Assembly: GCA_038093975.1 (NCBI GenBank)
Contig: JBBPTG010000020.1
Location: forward strand, 186,001 to 250,000
From: Chalciporus piperatus
Lineage: Eukaryota > Basidiomycota > Agaricomycetes > Boletales > Boletaceae
Reading direction: 5' to 3'
Length of the DNA stretch: 64,000 nucleotides
Shown here: positions 1 to 12,049 of the stretch, piece by piece
Numbering within the stretch: the first letter of the stretch is position 1
How the letters are laid out: each line of letters opens with the position of its first letter
Translations under genes and position numbers: made by a program
The notes under the pieces: generated by a model
Told to the model about the DNA's origin: nothing
What the model saw: the letters and a program-made list of their open reading frames with translations, nothing else
The model's database searches: none

Positions 1-113
1 CCAAGGATAAGGACCTTGGTGTGGTTGGTACTAGCCTGCTGAGCAAACGTGCCCAAGGCAGCGGAGAGAATCCCAAACAGCGCAGCACAACGCGAGAGTT
101 TAGAGAGGGTCAT
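1..113 (-). CDS. Flavin amine oxidase, N-terminal fragment (cut by window edge)
   Basis: The minus-strand ATG at 113 opens a reading frame with a hydrophobic secretion signal (MTLSKLSRCAALFGILSA) followed by the start of an FAD-binding beta strand (KVLILG), and then leaves the window. The same order and several identical residues occur at the N-terminus of the complete flavin amine oxidase at 33.4 kb, and both genes have CGAAC directly before the ATG. It is therefore probably a paralog of that enzyme. Only about 37 residues are visible, so the catalytic part and integrity cannot be judged. Confidence 0.7.
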   Translation of the reverse strand, partial: MTLSKLSRCAALFGILSAALGTFAQQASTNHTKVLIL

Positions 114-264
114 GTTCGAAAGGAAAGGAAGGGGCCCTTGCTATTTAGAAGGGTGTTCAACAAAACAGAAGCTTTAAAGGCGAAGTGGGAAGCGAAATGA
201 GCTCACCGCATTGGAGAAAACCTGACAATATACTACTTACGCGACATAAAAGAAACCACATCGG

Positions 265-419
265 TCGAGCAGCATAGTCACGTAACACTTTTGACGAGTC
301 TTTTGGCATGATTTGTGAGCTCTGATTGGTTGACTCTTCACAAATAAGGGAATTACCTGATGCTCTAGCCATAAAGAAAAACGGGCACGAAAAGTTTCGA
401 GTTTCTCGGCAGGCTGATG
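265..419 (-). repeat. 155-bp dispersed repeat, copy 1
   Basis: This segment is the reverse complement of 29401-29555 over the same 155 bp, with four mismatches by eye (about 97% identity). Similarity stops sharply at both ends. It lies about 150 bp upstream of the amine oxidase start. It contains a CCAAT box (CCAATCAGAGCTCACA in the orientation of copy 2). No terminal inverted repeat or target-site duplication was evident. It may be a non-autonomous transposon remnant or a recently copied promoter segment. Confidence 0.85.
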
Positions 420-1058
420 CAGCATCGAGTCGAGTCGTCAAACCGAACCAAAACCGAACGAGAGTCAGATCCGACTTAGATGAGGCTCTCTCATAATCTA
501 TATATGAAACATATTCACTAAATATGAATGGTGCTCGCCTTGCACCGATGAACATCTTTACAATGTGTTTGATCCATTAAGGGAGATTGACTGGACATAA
601 ACTTGAGAAATCGACCCCACCATGAGATGCGGAGGACACCGACCGGCAACAATCGACACTAAGTAAAAGTTGGGACTGACAAGCTTGAGCCTTTTTTGCC
701 TCTCTGTTTAGCATAGTTCAGGTTCTATGCCGGTTAGCATTGATGTTACGTTACAGGACTGATACGAGTTGCTCGCGTCATTTCAGTTGCCAACCTTGCA
801 ATCAGGTCCAACTTGAAGGACAAGCATTCTCCGGGTTCCTGTGCGCTGGCATAGTCCGCCCTTGATTTGGCGGTAACAAGGCGTCGCCGCCGCGTTGGGA
901 ATGCGGGGAGCTGCGGCGGCAAATAAATAAATAAATAAACTTCATGACAATGAAAGTCACGTGGTGTTATCTTGTGATCACATGACTTGATGGGACACGA
1001 GACGCGAGACACTCAACTTGAGTTGCAACTTGATTTGACTTGTTCAAAAGCATATGGG
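420..1058. other. Intergenic, divergent promoter region
   Basis: This is the space between the divergent amine oxidase and GEN1-like genes. It holds a short (AAAT)n microsatellite at 921-939 next to a GCGGC-rich patch. I see no convincing gene in it. Confidence 0.5.
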
Positions 1059-4000
1059 ATGGGTGTCGCTGGTCTGTGGGAGGCAAGTCACAAAATATTA
1101 TCATTGGACTAGCTGATTGACACGGATTGTGCAGGTTCTACGCTCTGCTGGACAGGTTCGATCGCTTACCGAGCTCGCTGTCATAGACGGTTTCGACGCG
1201 AACCCATCCCATCACCGTGGTTTCCGCATCGGCATCGATGCCTCCATATGGTTCTTTCACGCCGCATACGGAAGGGAAGGAGAGAACCCAGAGCTTCGTA
1301 CTCTCTTCTTTCGTTGCTGCCGTCTTCTACATGCGCCTCTCCTCCCCCTCTTTGTATTTGATGGCCCAAACAGACCAGCCATTAAACGCGGAAAGAGAGT
1401 TGGCGGTAACACACACTGGCTCACTCAGGGTATGAAGAACATCATCGAAGCTTTTGGCTTTGAATGGAGAGTCGCCCCAGGAGAAGCCGAGGCAGAACTG
1501 GCCTATCTCAACAGAGTCGGTATCATCGATGCTGTCCTAAGCGACGACGTAGACAACTTTCTATTTGGTGCCACAATGGTTATTCGAAAGTGCGTCAACC
1601 ACCACTGCCCTTCCTTCCTCGCCTGATCCCGTAAAAGCCCGAGCAGCACTCTCTCAGGTAACCGAGCCCATCCAGTCAAAAATGCGCAAGGTAAAGAGGA
1701 TGGAAACCACGTCGTGACGTATGCAGCAGACGCTATCCTTAACAATCCTTCTGTCGGTCTCTCTCGCTCGGGAACTATTCTTGTCGGTCTTCTATCGGGT
1801 GGTGACTACATTCCTGCTGGTCTTCCGGGTTGTGGCCAAAAATTTGCAACTGGCCTCGCACGTGCCGGTTTCGGTGACTCCCTCGTGAAAGCAGCCAAAG
1901 AACTCAAGGGTGCCAAACTCGATGCGTTCCTCGACCAATGGAGACAGGATATCAGAGCCGAACTCAAGACCAACAAAAGTGGCTGCTTGCCGTCAAAGAA
2001 ACCTTCGCTCGCTGCATCTCTGCCGGACGACTTCCCTTCTCTCCCTGTCCTTTTATCGTACGTTGACCCCATCACTTCCGAGAACACTACAAAAGGTAGC
2101 AAGAAGCCTCCACCAGTCACGTGGAGAAATGATCCAGACCCAATGAGAATCGCATCACTTTGCGAACTCTATTTCGAATGGGGAGTTAAAGACGTCATTG
2201 TTCGCCGGTTCAGAACAGTCCTTTGGCCTGGCATCGTTTGTAGAGCTGTTCGTCGGACTGTTGTGGACGAAGATACCCGTCGACGTCTCACTTGGGGAAA
2301 AACACACAGCGAGGACGGAGATGCAGATGACTCTGACCCCTCATCACCCACGAAACGTATGGTTTCCACGCTCTCCACGCTCAACCTCACTTCTCCCTCT
2401 AAAAAGTCCTCGACCTCGGGTCCATCTTCTTCCGATTCGTCTGCAGCACCTCCCTTCTCCCTCTCCACGCTCGTACCACTTACCTCCCCCACCTCATCCC
2501 GTGCCGCAAGCTCCATGCCCTCTCCGCTCCTTCTCGAAATCCTTTCTCATCGCGCACATGTTTCCACGGACGCTACACCCGAATACCGCGTCCTCGTCGA
2601 CCCCACCACACTCGTCGAACGCGCAGAGAGCGGCGTGAAAGGAATACGACCTCCACTCGTCGGTGGGCTCTTCGGGATCGACCCCGAGGAAGAGGAAGAG
2701 AGTGGGAATGGGAGTGGAAGTGGGAATGAGGACGATGATGACGCGGGTGGAATTGAGCGCCTAGAGACTACTGCTGCTGCAGCGTCGAAGTCGGGTGTCA
2801 AAAAACGCAAACCGGCGCAGAAGGAGTCTCCAACGACGTCGCTTCGACTGTGGTTACCTTCGTGTATGATACAGGCCGTTGCTCCTGCGCTCGTGGAGGC
2901 GTATGAGGAGAAGGCGAGGGCGAAGGAAGAGAAGAGGGCGAAACGAGGGAAGAAGGGTGGTGCGGCGACGTCGACAAAGGCGGCTTCCCGGAAGACGAAG
3001 GCTAAGAAAGTTGAAGACGATGAGGACGATGTAGAAGACTCGGTTCCAGGACCGTCTACTTCCTCTAAGACGACGACGGCGCGATCGAAGGGGAAGCCCA
3101 AGGTTGTGAGGGCTGGCATTGGTGGAAGGAGGAGGAAACCGAAACAGGCATCCGAGGCGCAAGACGAAGCATACGAGTTTTTCGATTTGAGCGCTGGCGA
3201 GAGTCCGTGTTCGTCTGAGGAGGACGGTGATGATGGGAATAAGAAGGGGAAACGAAAGGCGAGGGTGCAAGTGACAGCCGCGAAGACGACGACGAAGCAA
3301 GTGACCAACGCCCCGAGTAAGGCGACGACCGCGAACACGATGAAAGATTTCTACAAGGTTACGAAGCCAGCGAATGTATCGAAACTGGGCGTCCCGAAAT
3401 CGTCCAGAGTGAGGTCGACATTTACTGGGAACGCCACAGGCCCCAAGCGCGTTCCATTGTACGAAGAAGAAGAAGAGGATTCCGATCATGTTCCTGTACC
3501 GTCTGCTACGAGAACGACGGCATCCCAAACCTCCACCTCTCGATCTTCGGGGTCAAAGTCTTATATGGTGAACTCGACAGGTGCCCGAGGCGTGCCACTG
3601 TACGAGGAGGAAGAGGAGGACGACCCCCCACCTTCGTTGCTTAAAACGACCCGTCCACTCGACGTTCTCCGCGCTAGATCTAAAGCTGGCAGCGCTTCCG
3701 CTTCGTCTAACTCTACATCAAACCCCAAACAGAGGGCAACATCCAGGCCGATATATGAAGAGGAGGAGGAAAAGGAAGAAGCAGGCCCACTGCTCTCTTC
3801 TTTGTCGAAGTCCAATGCAAACAATCACACTCGACCAACTCAGCCAGGTCCTCGAACGAAGAAGAGACCTGCGTTCGTCAACGTATCCGACACAGATTCA
3901 GATGTTGAGGTGAGCAATATACGACGTCCGTCGTCCAGCAGCGTCGCGACTACCGTTGAACGCTGGGGGTCGGGGGATGTAAATGGTGTAGGTGGCACAG

Positions 4001-5512
4001 ATGTAAGTTCTCGTGTGGTCATCTGTGTGATGCTGATGAGAGTTGATGGTGCATCCACAGAGCAAGAGTGCTGGTGCTAGCGAGACCACATCCGCCGTCT
4101 TCTCCGAGGGGCGCGCGGGGAAGGCCGCGGACGTGGATCGTGTAATTGACCTCATAGCAAGAAGGAAAGCAAAAACAACGAGCACCCCAACAACGTCTGC
4201 AACTACGCCTGTATGCGTGGCTTCTGTACCTTCCCATCGTTCCTCTTCTGCCCCTGTAGGCTCGAGTTCTAGTTCTGTCCCGGGACTGAGCGTTGGTTCA
4301 AAGGGCCCCGTGCCCATCGCGCGTTCGACATCGAAACTGGCCCATATCCTCCTTCCCTCGGCTTTGGAAAGCGAAGAGGAGGGCGATGGAGAAGGAGACG
4401 AACTACCGACGTTCCATCGAGGTTCCGGCAAGTCTCCGGCAAAGTCCAAAGGTGCGACGGCAGCCCGTCCCGCACCTCAGCCTTTCCCAATGCAGCTTCC
4501 CTCCGAATCTTTTGTCTCCACTCCTTCCCGAACCCTGCATAACGTTCCACGCGAGGCCAGCGATGACGAGGTGGAGATCATGGATGTGTTTATAACCCCG
4601 CGTGGGGAATCTCCACCTCAGTCTCCGACGCCTACTCCTTCCGTTGCGAAGTCTAGACCTGTCTATGCATCAGCGGGACCTTGGATGGCTAGTAAATCGA
4701 AAGAAAGAAGCAGCTTTCCTACCAGTCCGACCAAGTCCAATACCCAAACGAAGACAGGTGTCGCGTCACTGGCGAGACAGCGCCGTCGACCGTCGACGGA
4801 TTCAGATGTCCAATCACCGAGGGAGGCCAGGGACGGAATCCTCAAGTCGCCACGCAAGTCGGCTGAGCATACGTCCCCACGGCACGTCTCTCGTTCAGGC
4901 GCGTCGTCTCCTACCCCGATGGCAGATTCTAGCTCTAGGACGAACATACTCGAGGCGTTGGATACTGGGGAGGGGGATGTGGATGCAGAGCTTTATCCGT
5001 CGACGAGTCCACAGGTGAAAACACAAAGATCAAGTATTGGACGTAGACCCCGACCGAGCGATGAATCTGCAATTTACATCTCGAGTGGGTCTGAAGACGA
5101 ACAGGAGGATGCGGGTCACTGCCCTGACGGTGCCAGTGTGTGTGGAGAAACTGAGGTCGAGGATGACGATGGTGGGGAGACAGACCTGGACTTGGGTGGG
5201 CGAGCGGATACGGGGATGATTCTGTCTGCGCCTCCTTCACCCACTCGTTCCGTCTCTGTGGAGGTTGTTGAGCCCGTCCCCACGCGTACGTCCAAGTTCA
5301 AACCTGCTCCTACTACCGCGTCCAAAGCGGATATACGTGCGCCTTCAGTCGAACCTCAGGCGTTTGCCAAAAGCTCGAGACCGTTGGTCTCAACCAACTA
5401 CGAGAGTGAAGAGACGGCGGCACCGCACCCAACGCGCCGTCTTCCCCTCCTCGTTGCACGCTCGAAACGCAGTACAGGCACAGGCGATATCATTGATCTC
5501 ACTTCGGACTAA
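1059..5512 (+). CDS. XPG/FEN1-family structure-specific nuclease, GEN1/Yen1-like
   Basis: Predicted Holliday-junction or flap endonuclease of 1431 residues. Exons are 1059-1082, 1135-1589, 1638-4002 and 4061-5512; their sum is in frame. The N-terminus is MGVAGLWE, the GEN1-type start. The N region has IGIDASIWFFHAA and FVFDGPNRPAIKRGKRV; the I region has GEAEAELAYLN and SDDVDNFLFGA; LLSGGDYIPAG follows, so the acidic metal-binding residues expected of the family are present. After about residue 330 the protein becomes long, low-complexity and highly charged. That tail carries three copies of a YEEEEE motif (near residues 765, 812 and 863) and ends in DIIDLTSD, which resembles a SUMO-interacting motif; IYISSGSEDE further up is a second candidate. 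SUMO-interacting motifs are known in yeast Yen1. Intron 1 has a GC donor. Assignment to the family is firm; GEN1 rather than another XPG member is inferred from the start and the GGDY region. Confidence 0.88.
1083..1134 (+). other. GC-AG intron in the nuclease gene
   Basis: Exon 1 codes MGVAGLWE and stops at GAG. The next bases are GCAAGTCA, which fits the consensus of GC donors, and the intron ends at TTGTGCAG. Phase 0 splicing yields the family motif MGVAGLWEVLRSAGQ. The only nearby GT (1087) would break the frame. Confidence 0.75.
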
Positions 5513-6187
5513 ACATGCTATTTTCCAGCTTGTTTTTGTTATGATTTTATCGTTGTACGCTTGGTTTTTTTCCCATCGGTTTTGGACTTGATACCATACA
5601 CCATATCATACTACACCATCTAGATACAAGTTCACACATATTTGGTCGTCGCGGACGCCGTGCCGGGTTTTAATCTCAAGCCTTGTCGCCACTGGATCTC
5701 CGCGATATCTGTAGAAGGATCTTCAAGTATATAGAGACGATAGGATGAGTAAGACGTGCGCAGACTCTAAGAGTAGGTGCGTTGCCCAAGGGCGAAGGGA
5801 TTGGGGGAATATACGAGGAGAAGGGTTAAATATCGCTGTATAGAAAACCCCTGTCTCAAGCGAAATGCAACATTGGCATGCGCATCGAAGGCTCCTTCAC
5901 GGTGTCGTCAATGCTGACGGGCATCATGTTTACCTCTTCAAATTGTTTATTGTAAGAATGCGAGTCGCACCCCTCACACGCACGATGGAAACTCGAAAGA
6001 GATCAAAGAGGTAGTTCTGTGTACGATGATACACGCTTGACATCCCGATGCCAGTAACTTACAACTAGAATGATACGTGAATATCATTGAGAACAAAATG
6101 AACGTCGACAAGGAAAGACAACGAATAAAAGCACATGCGACGGGTACAAACCCGCTTTTCACCAACCTACACCGTGACGGACGCCGC
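5513..6187. other. Intergenic between convergent genes
   Basis: This holds the 3' flanks of the nuclease (plus) and tuberin (minus) genes. The sequence is AT-richer than the neighbouring coding DNA, and I recognise no gene or repeat. Confidence 0.5.
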
Positions 6188-9100
6188 TCAATACACAGTC
6201 GTGAAGTTCCTCGAAGCCTCCTGACCAATCACCCCTTCCCCTCCATCATTGCTCCCGCCCGCACCCACGCCTCCCCCCGAAGCATCCTCCATGGTCTTCA
6301 TAAACCTCTTCACCACTTGAAGCCTCTGCCTCCAGTTGGTCATCACCTCCACTTCCACTTCGTCCCGCTCCGTCTTCTCGAATACATTGGCAAACCAGTC
6401 TCCCAACAACGTTAGCTGCCTGACCAGCAGTGGAAGCTTCTCGGCGCTGATGAGTTTGAAATACCCGACGGGCATGAAATCTTTCATGCCTCTCGCCCGC
6501 TGAACCGTCACCTTGAAATACTCGTTCTCCGACTCGTGTGGAGGGGTTCCCGCGCCCACTCCAGCGCTTGGACCTGCGCCAAAACCCGGCGTGGGCGTAA
6601 GGAGAGGAGAGGACGGTTTGGTATCGGATGGCGCGGCAGCGGCCGCACTCCTGAAGTTTGAAAAGGCCGCAATGGCACCCAACGAATGAGGCTCGATGAC
6701 GATGTTCAGGAATTGGAACTGCGTCGCGAGCGTGTCGAACTTGTATGGCCTGCCACCATCGTTCCACACGATTCGAACGTAGTCATTCCCAATATGCCTT
6801 TTCTTGTTGATGCAGTACTCGTCGTCGACTGCATTGGGCATCATCGTGGCAGCGTGATAAAGGACCTGACCGATGTCATCCCACCACGCATAGGCGTATT
6901 CGCCGTCTTCGTCAGGATTGAGGCCACCCGCGTAGACGTCTACCTGCCCCCGAAGGTTTATGAGACGGCCGAGTCCTTCAAGGAAACGGGTATATGCGGG
7001 AGAACCATGCGTGTTGCGGAGGATCTCAAGTTCCTGAGTTTGTCCTGGGGCAACATACATGATGCCGACTTTGTGCGTATCAATGACAGGTGTGCGATCA
7101 AGATTGCGGAACAGCGCAGGAAGGGCAGATTCGTCGGGGATTCGGCGGTGATTGGCGGCGTTGGGGTAAGAAGAGAGTTGAAGGGGTAGAAACGAAGGAT
7201 CGACCATGACCTGTTTTCGACGCTGCGAAGGGGCAGTCTTACTCCACACGTAGCCCGTGATGGGGTCAGGAGCGGGAAGGGGAGGCGTCTCGTTAGGGAT
7301 CGATACAACATTCCTTATTTCCTGTGCATGGTCAGAATCTGAAAATGAACATGAAAACAGGCATCTTACGCTAACGGAGTTGGGTGCTTGCTCTGGTTCC
7401 TCTTGAGGATCAGGCCTCGCTGCCTTGGCTTCCTCCCTGTTCATCAACAAGCCTGCCGGCAACGACACGATATCCGGATCGACGTCGCCAGGTCCAACCG
7501 AGGGCACGTTCTCCAGCCTGCATATGAACTTGGTGAAGCCAGACGGACGCCTCGAGATAACCTCGATCCACCCCAACCTTGCGAGCGCACGTATAGTGAC
7601 GATTGCGTTACCCATTACCCACGACCTTTCGCTGGCAGCCGGTTCTGAGGACGCGCTGTTCGCGTTGGTAGGATTCATGACGATCTCGCTCAAGACCGAA
7701 TTTGCAGGCCGAGGGTCGGCGCTGGCATAGGTGTACCGGGCTAGCCAGTCAAAGCACACCTCCGTAGGCTCGTCAACCTCAGGCCTTCCCTCGTTGGCCA
7801 ACAGCAGTTGTCTGGTGATATAGGGGATGTGTCGAGGTCGATCGGGTAGTCTTACGGCCAAAAACCAAACGTAAACCACATAAAACGAGATCATCCGTAC
7901 ATATTGAGACATCGCCCATGAGATGACGGGTGTCGCACCGGGGCGGTTGTGGTGTCGAAGATATTGTAGAGCAACACCGAATACCATTTTGAAGTCGTCT
8001 TCGCGCAGATTCGCATGGAGCTCCGGTATAGAGCCGATGATGGAGAGGAAACTGAGAATGTGGACAGCCATATCAGGGTTGGACATGATCTGCGAAAGCT
8101 TTTCAAGGAGAGGAGGGAGGCTCCGTTTGATAGAGGACGTGAGTTCGAAAGCCGAAAATGTGAGTGCGTGAAGGCAGCACATGATGGTGGACGGTTGACC
8201 GTTCAATCCTTCCCTCAATACGTCCACGAGGGCATGCCGGAGAGGAAGGTCGAAGCAACGCCGATAGCTAATGAGGACCGACAGCGTATGATACGCGAGG
8301 CCATGAGCATCTCGGGCTTTGAGACCCGTGGGCCACCGATCAATGGTAGATCCGAGATCCCCAGTAGTTACACCGGAGCACAGGACCGTTAATAGCTTCA
8401 CCATCAGCGTCCGACACTTCGGTCCGCAGAAAAGATGCTTGTTGGAAAGCTGTACTGGAAGATGGCACAGCACGTAGGAGAGAACTTCCCAGTTTCTCTC
8501 CTTTTCGAGTATGCTCAGCAAAGCAGAGAGGTGAGCGTCGATTGGAATAACGCGAGTGGTCTCTTGAACTGGATCATAAGAGACGACACCCTCGCTAGGC
8601 ATATCTGCATCGACGGAAATAAAGGGGTGGGTTTCGGGAATAGACCAGAGAGTATCTCTCCATTTTAACGGGATCGAAGTGACATGAGGGGGGGAAACAG
8701 GCAGTGGGGCTCGAGAGCGGCTTCTGCTCCCCGTAGATTGGGAGGGCCGGACTCCCCGCCCTCGTGATGCCCTTCTGCCATCGCGCTCAGATGTGCCTTT
8801 GGAACGACGAAGGGGGAACTCCTCTGGGGATCCATCGGCATAATGACCGCGCTCTTCTGGATGGGCAGACTCGGCGCCACGTCCAATCAGCGAAGCGAGG
8901 TTGGGCACAAGACCGTCCGGATCGTAGTGAGCTTCGACGAAATAGAGACGATGATCCCGATCGGCGCGGAGACGCATCAAGAACTGCAAGGCCACAAGCC
9001 GCGCTCGAGGGCACTTGGCCTCCGTCGCCATATGGATGATAGTTCGGAAGACAATCGTAGCCGAATCAACATTTGATTGAATCAGGGAGTAGGGAGTGAA

Positions 9101-11677
9101 CGCGAGTTGGCTGAATATCGTGACCAATGAGATCACAGCGAGAGAAGCCCGAGAAAACGTCGGTTCTGGAGACGGAGAAGAAACGAAAGGAGGTGGCTGC
9201 GTGTCCGGCTGCTCTTGGGAATGCTGCGACTGCGAGCGAGACCCTGCCAGAGTTGACAGTAAGGACATGACAGATGGTAACCCTGTATCTCGGGCCGAGA
9301 TGCTGCGGTACTCCGATTGTCTCCTCGAGAGAACAGGAGATGCGGCACTCGAAGTAGCAGTAGAAAAAGCAACAAAAGTCGCCGAAGACGGTGTTTCCGA
9401 CGTGTTCACCGAAGCTGTGTCGTCATCGTCTTCGACTACACCTTCCAACGCTACCCGCTTGAGCAGCTCGATCATCTCTTCGATCGATGCATACGGAGAG
9501 GTGGAAGAATCATCGGTTGAGGGCGTATGCCGGCTGACCGCCCGCAACACAACTTCATCGGCAAGAATCCTACACATAATGGCATTGCCGTGAGCATCGT
9601 TCCCATCGCTCGCTTCTCGCTGACAGAATTTGAACACGAGCTCTGCCAACGCCATCCTGTAGCTGTGCATGTCCTTCAGGGAATCGTATATGGCCTCGAG
9701 AGCCTTCGTGACTTCGAAACGAGTGAGGGGTCGAGTGGGGCCAAAGATCGTCGTGTTTGATAGGATACTATCCCAGTTGGTCAACCAATCGGGCGAGGCC
9801 GGGGATAAATCATGTTGTTCAAACATGACTGCAGGTAGTTTGACGGTGTCGGCATCGGTTAGGTGGTCAGCGATGGATAAAAGTATGGTAGATAGTGAGG
9901 GATTCATGTAGGTCGAGTGATCGCGTGCGAGAAGCGACGTCAGCGTCCGCAGGGATGGTGTTGGAGCATCACTGGGCTGCAATAATGGAATGATTACAGG
10001 TGTATCATCTGCATTTCTGTCAATTCTAGGATCAGTGTCATAGTTGCAGGTGATTCAAGCAGCATACTTAAGGGGGCCAACGAATGATGCTAAATGGCGC
10101 AGAGTTTCGCCAGCGAGGCCAGCCTCTTCTTCGTCCATATCAACCCCATCCTCCCTCTCATCAAATTCTTGGAAGACATCCTTGAGAGTACCAGCGGCTT
10201 CATCCAGTATTCGATCCCTCTCGGGGCGAAGAGCCTCTCCGGGCTCCGAGTTGCTCCGCTTTGCCCAAGCCTCGACGGACTTACACAACATCCGTCCGAG
10301 TTTTAACAAATCCCAACCAGACAAGTCATCTTTCGACCACGCGCGCTCCATCAGATCCTTCTCAAGATCCATATGACCAGGTGCCCCAGATGGTGTGTAG
10401 GCATGGGTGCTTAGCTTTGAGATATATGCCCTCGCCATCTTGCTGCAAAGTGCCTGGCGGATGTCAAATCGTAAAGTCCTATGAGCTCCAAAGGAAGTGG
10501 AGAGGTTTTGAGAGTCTAATGTGCGATCGGTAGGTGGAGACAAGTGACGTTTGAGTATCATCATGCATGATGCACCATAGGGTCCTGAAAAAAGGGAATG
10601 GAGCATCTTCTGGATCCGTTCCTCAAGACCGGCGGGTCCCCTTGGACGTCCAGACACCACAGATAAGCGAGGTAAAGGGGAAGCAAAGAACGCTTGGGTC
10701 CGAAATAGAAGTGGGAGAATAAGAGTGAGTATTTTGGGGGCTAATGATCTTAACTGGGAATGAAGATGATCGAGGTAAATGTTTGTCATCAATTCCGCGG
10801 GGTGTCGGGTGGGGTGTATAGCAGACGATGGAAGTGAACGAATGGATACTGAGGATGAATGTCTTTTGTGTCCGTTGGGTGCAATTTTCGTAGCGGGTGA
10901 CTGTTCGCTTGCCCCTGTCGGAGGCATGATCGAGGTAGAATGTGAAGTTGAGAGGAGTGGGATGTCCAGAGTTTTTGAAACCAAGGACGCGTAAAACTGG
11001 AGAATGCTAGCAAGGTCACCCTCTGAAACGCGCGCTACCGTCTCGGGATGATTCAGGATGGCGGATACGAAAGATGCAAGACTTTCGAGACTTTGTTCGC
11101 GATTAGCACGTTCAGAAGGATCACCGGAGAGGTACGCATCAAATACACCTTCCATCCAGCTCTTGAGGAGATTGAGCAACGGAACCTCGATGCCGAATGC
11201 TTCAGTTCCTCCTTTGGTTAGAGCACGGAGGGCTCGGAGCCGAGGCTCGCCGACCTCTGGCGACCAAGAGGTATGCAAAAGGAGAGAGCAGTGTGACAAC
11301 CTCTCCGACGTGCTGACCTTCCCCTCGTATCTCTCCCAGAACGAGGCCATGATCTCGTAACCCGCACATTGCAATAGAGCAGGTGATTCGGGACCGCAGA
11401 GCGAGCCCAGGACAGGATTCAGGAGCGCAGGCTTGGGCAGGGGGGAGTATGTGGTAATGACGTTCGCCAAGGATCGAGCGTGTTGAAGACTGGGGACTGC
11501 AGGCGGTGACAGTGCTTCCACGAGAGCATCGAAAGGGAGGGTCTGGACGGGTTGGGACTGGGGTGCGGATACGGTCTCTAGCCTGGGTCTGCGCCAGCTG
11601 GTCGTGAAGAATGCAGTCGTATTTGATCTCTGTCTTTGCTTTGGGCCGACATCTGTATCTGCTTGGGGACGGGCCAT
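6188..11677 (-). CDS. tsc2: Tuberin (TSC2) homolog, Rap/Ran-GAP domain protein
   Basis: Predicted GTPase-activating subunit of the TSC complex, which in other fungi and animals turns off Rheb and so restrains TORC1. Exons are 11677-10068, 10016-7370 and 7321-6188, giving 1796 residues, close to the 1807 of human tuberin. The N-terminal two thirds are helical and alpha-solenoid-like, matching the tuberin regions. The Rap-GAP domain lies at roughly residues 1480-1720, with VGIMYVAPGQTQELEIL, then GEYAYAWWDDIGQVLYHAA, then HIGNDYVRIVWNDGG, in which Asn1598 sits at the position of the catalytic asparagine thumb. The last intron (48 bp) is a multiple of three and free of stops, so it reads through; I place it by its GTAAGA donor and CACAG acceptor and because its translation is alien to the family. 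Additional small introns cannot be excluded. Confidence 0.9.
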
Positions 11678-12049
11678 GTCATGGGGAGGCTGTTATGCGC
11701 CTCAGGCTGCCGGATCCACTGGCAGGATGGGTAAGGGCAAGCAGGAGCTCTGAGCACTGAGCAACGTCGACGTCGACGAACAAGAGACTTACGGGTACGT
11801 CTGCGGCGTACACGACGTCGCTTTCCAACGAGTAAGAAGAGATTTGGTCGTCAAATTCGTGCAGGATTTCGTGTAAGAGACTTTGGACCTTGGTGGAGCG
11901 GTAAACGTACACTTGACGTTACCGACCTAGACTTTATCTACAGTGACCCCTGACACCACCTAGTCTGTCTCGGTGACCAGGTAACGTAATAGTATGTGCT
12001 ACACTTCATCAAAGACCCTCGAAATCCATCTCAGATGCATGTACAGTAC
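11678..12049. other. Intergenic between tuberin and P450
   Basis: About 370 bp lie upstream of the tuberin start and downstream of the P450 stop. An open frame passes through it on the minus strand without recognisable similarity. No other feature is seen. Confidence 0.4.

Noticed and set aside
2547..3528. Long minus-strand frames opposite the nuclease tail (Ser/Phe- and Arg-rich)
   Set aside because: They mirror the Glu/Lys/Ser-rich low-complexity tail on the plus strand; composition explains their length.
11679..11912. 77-residue frame upstream of tuberin
   Set aside because: It uses a non-ATG start in a promoter region and has no similarity; the tuberin start at 11677 has a normal N-terminus.
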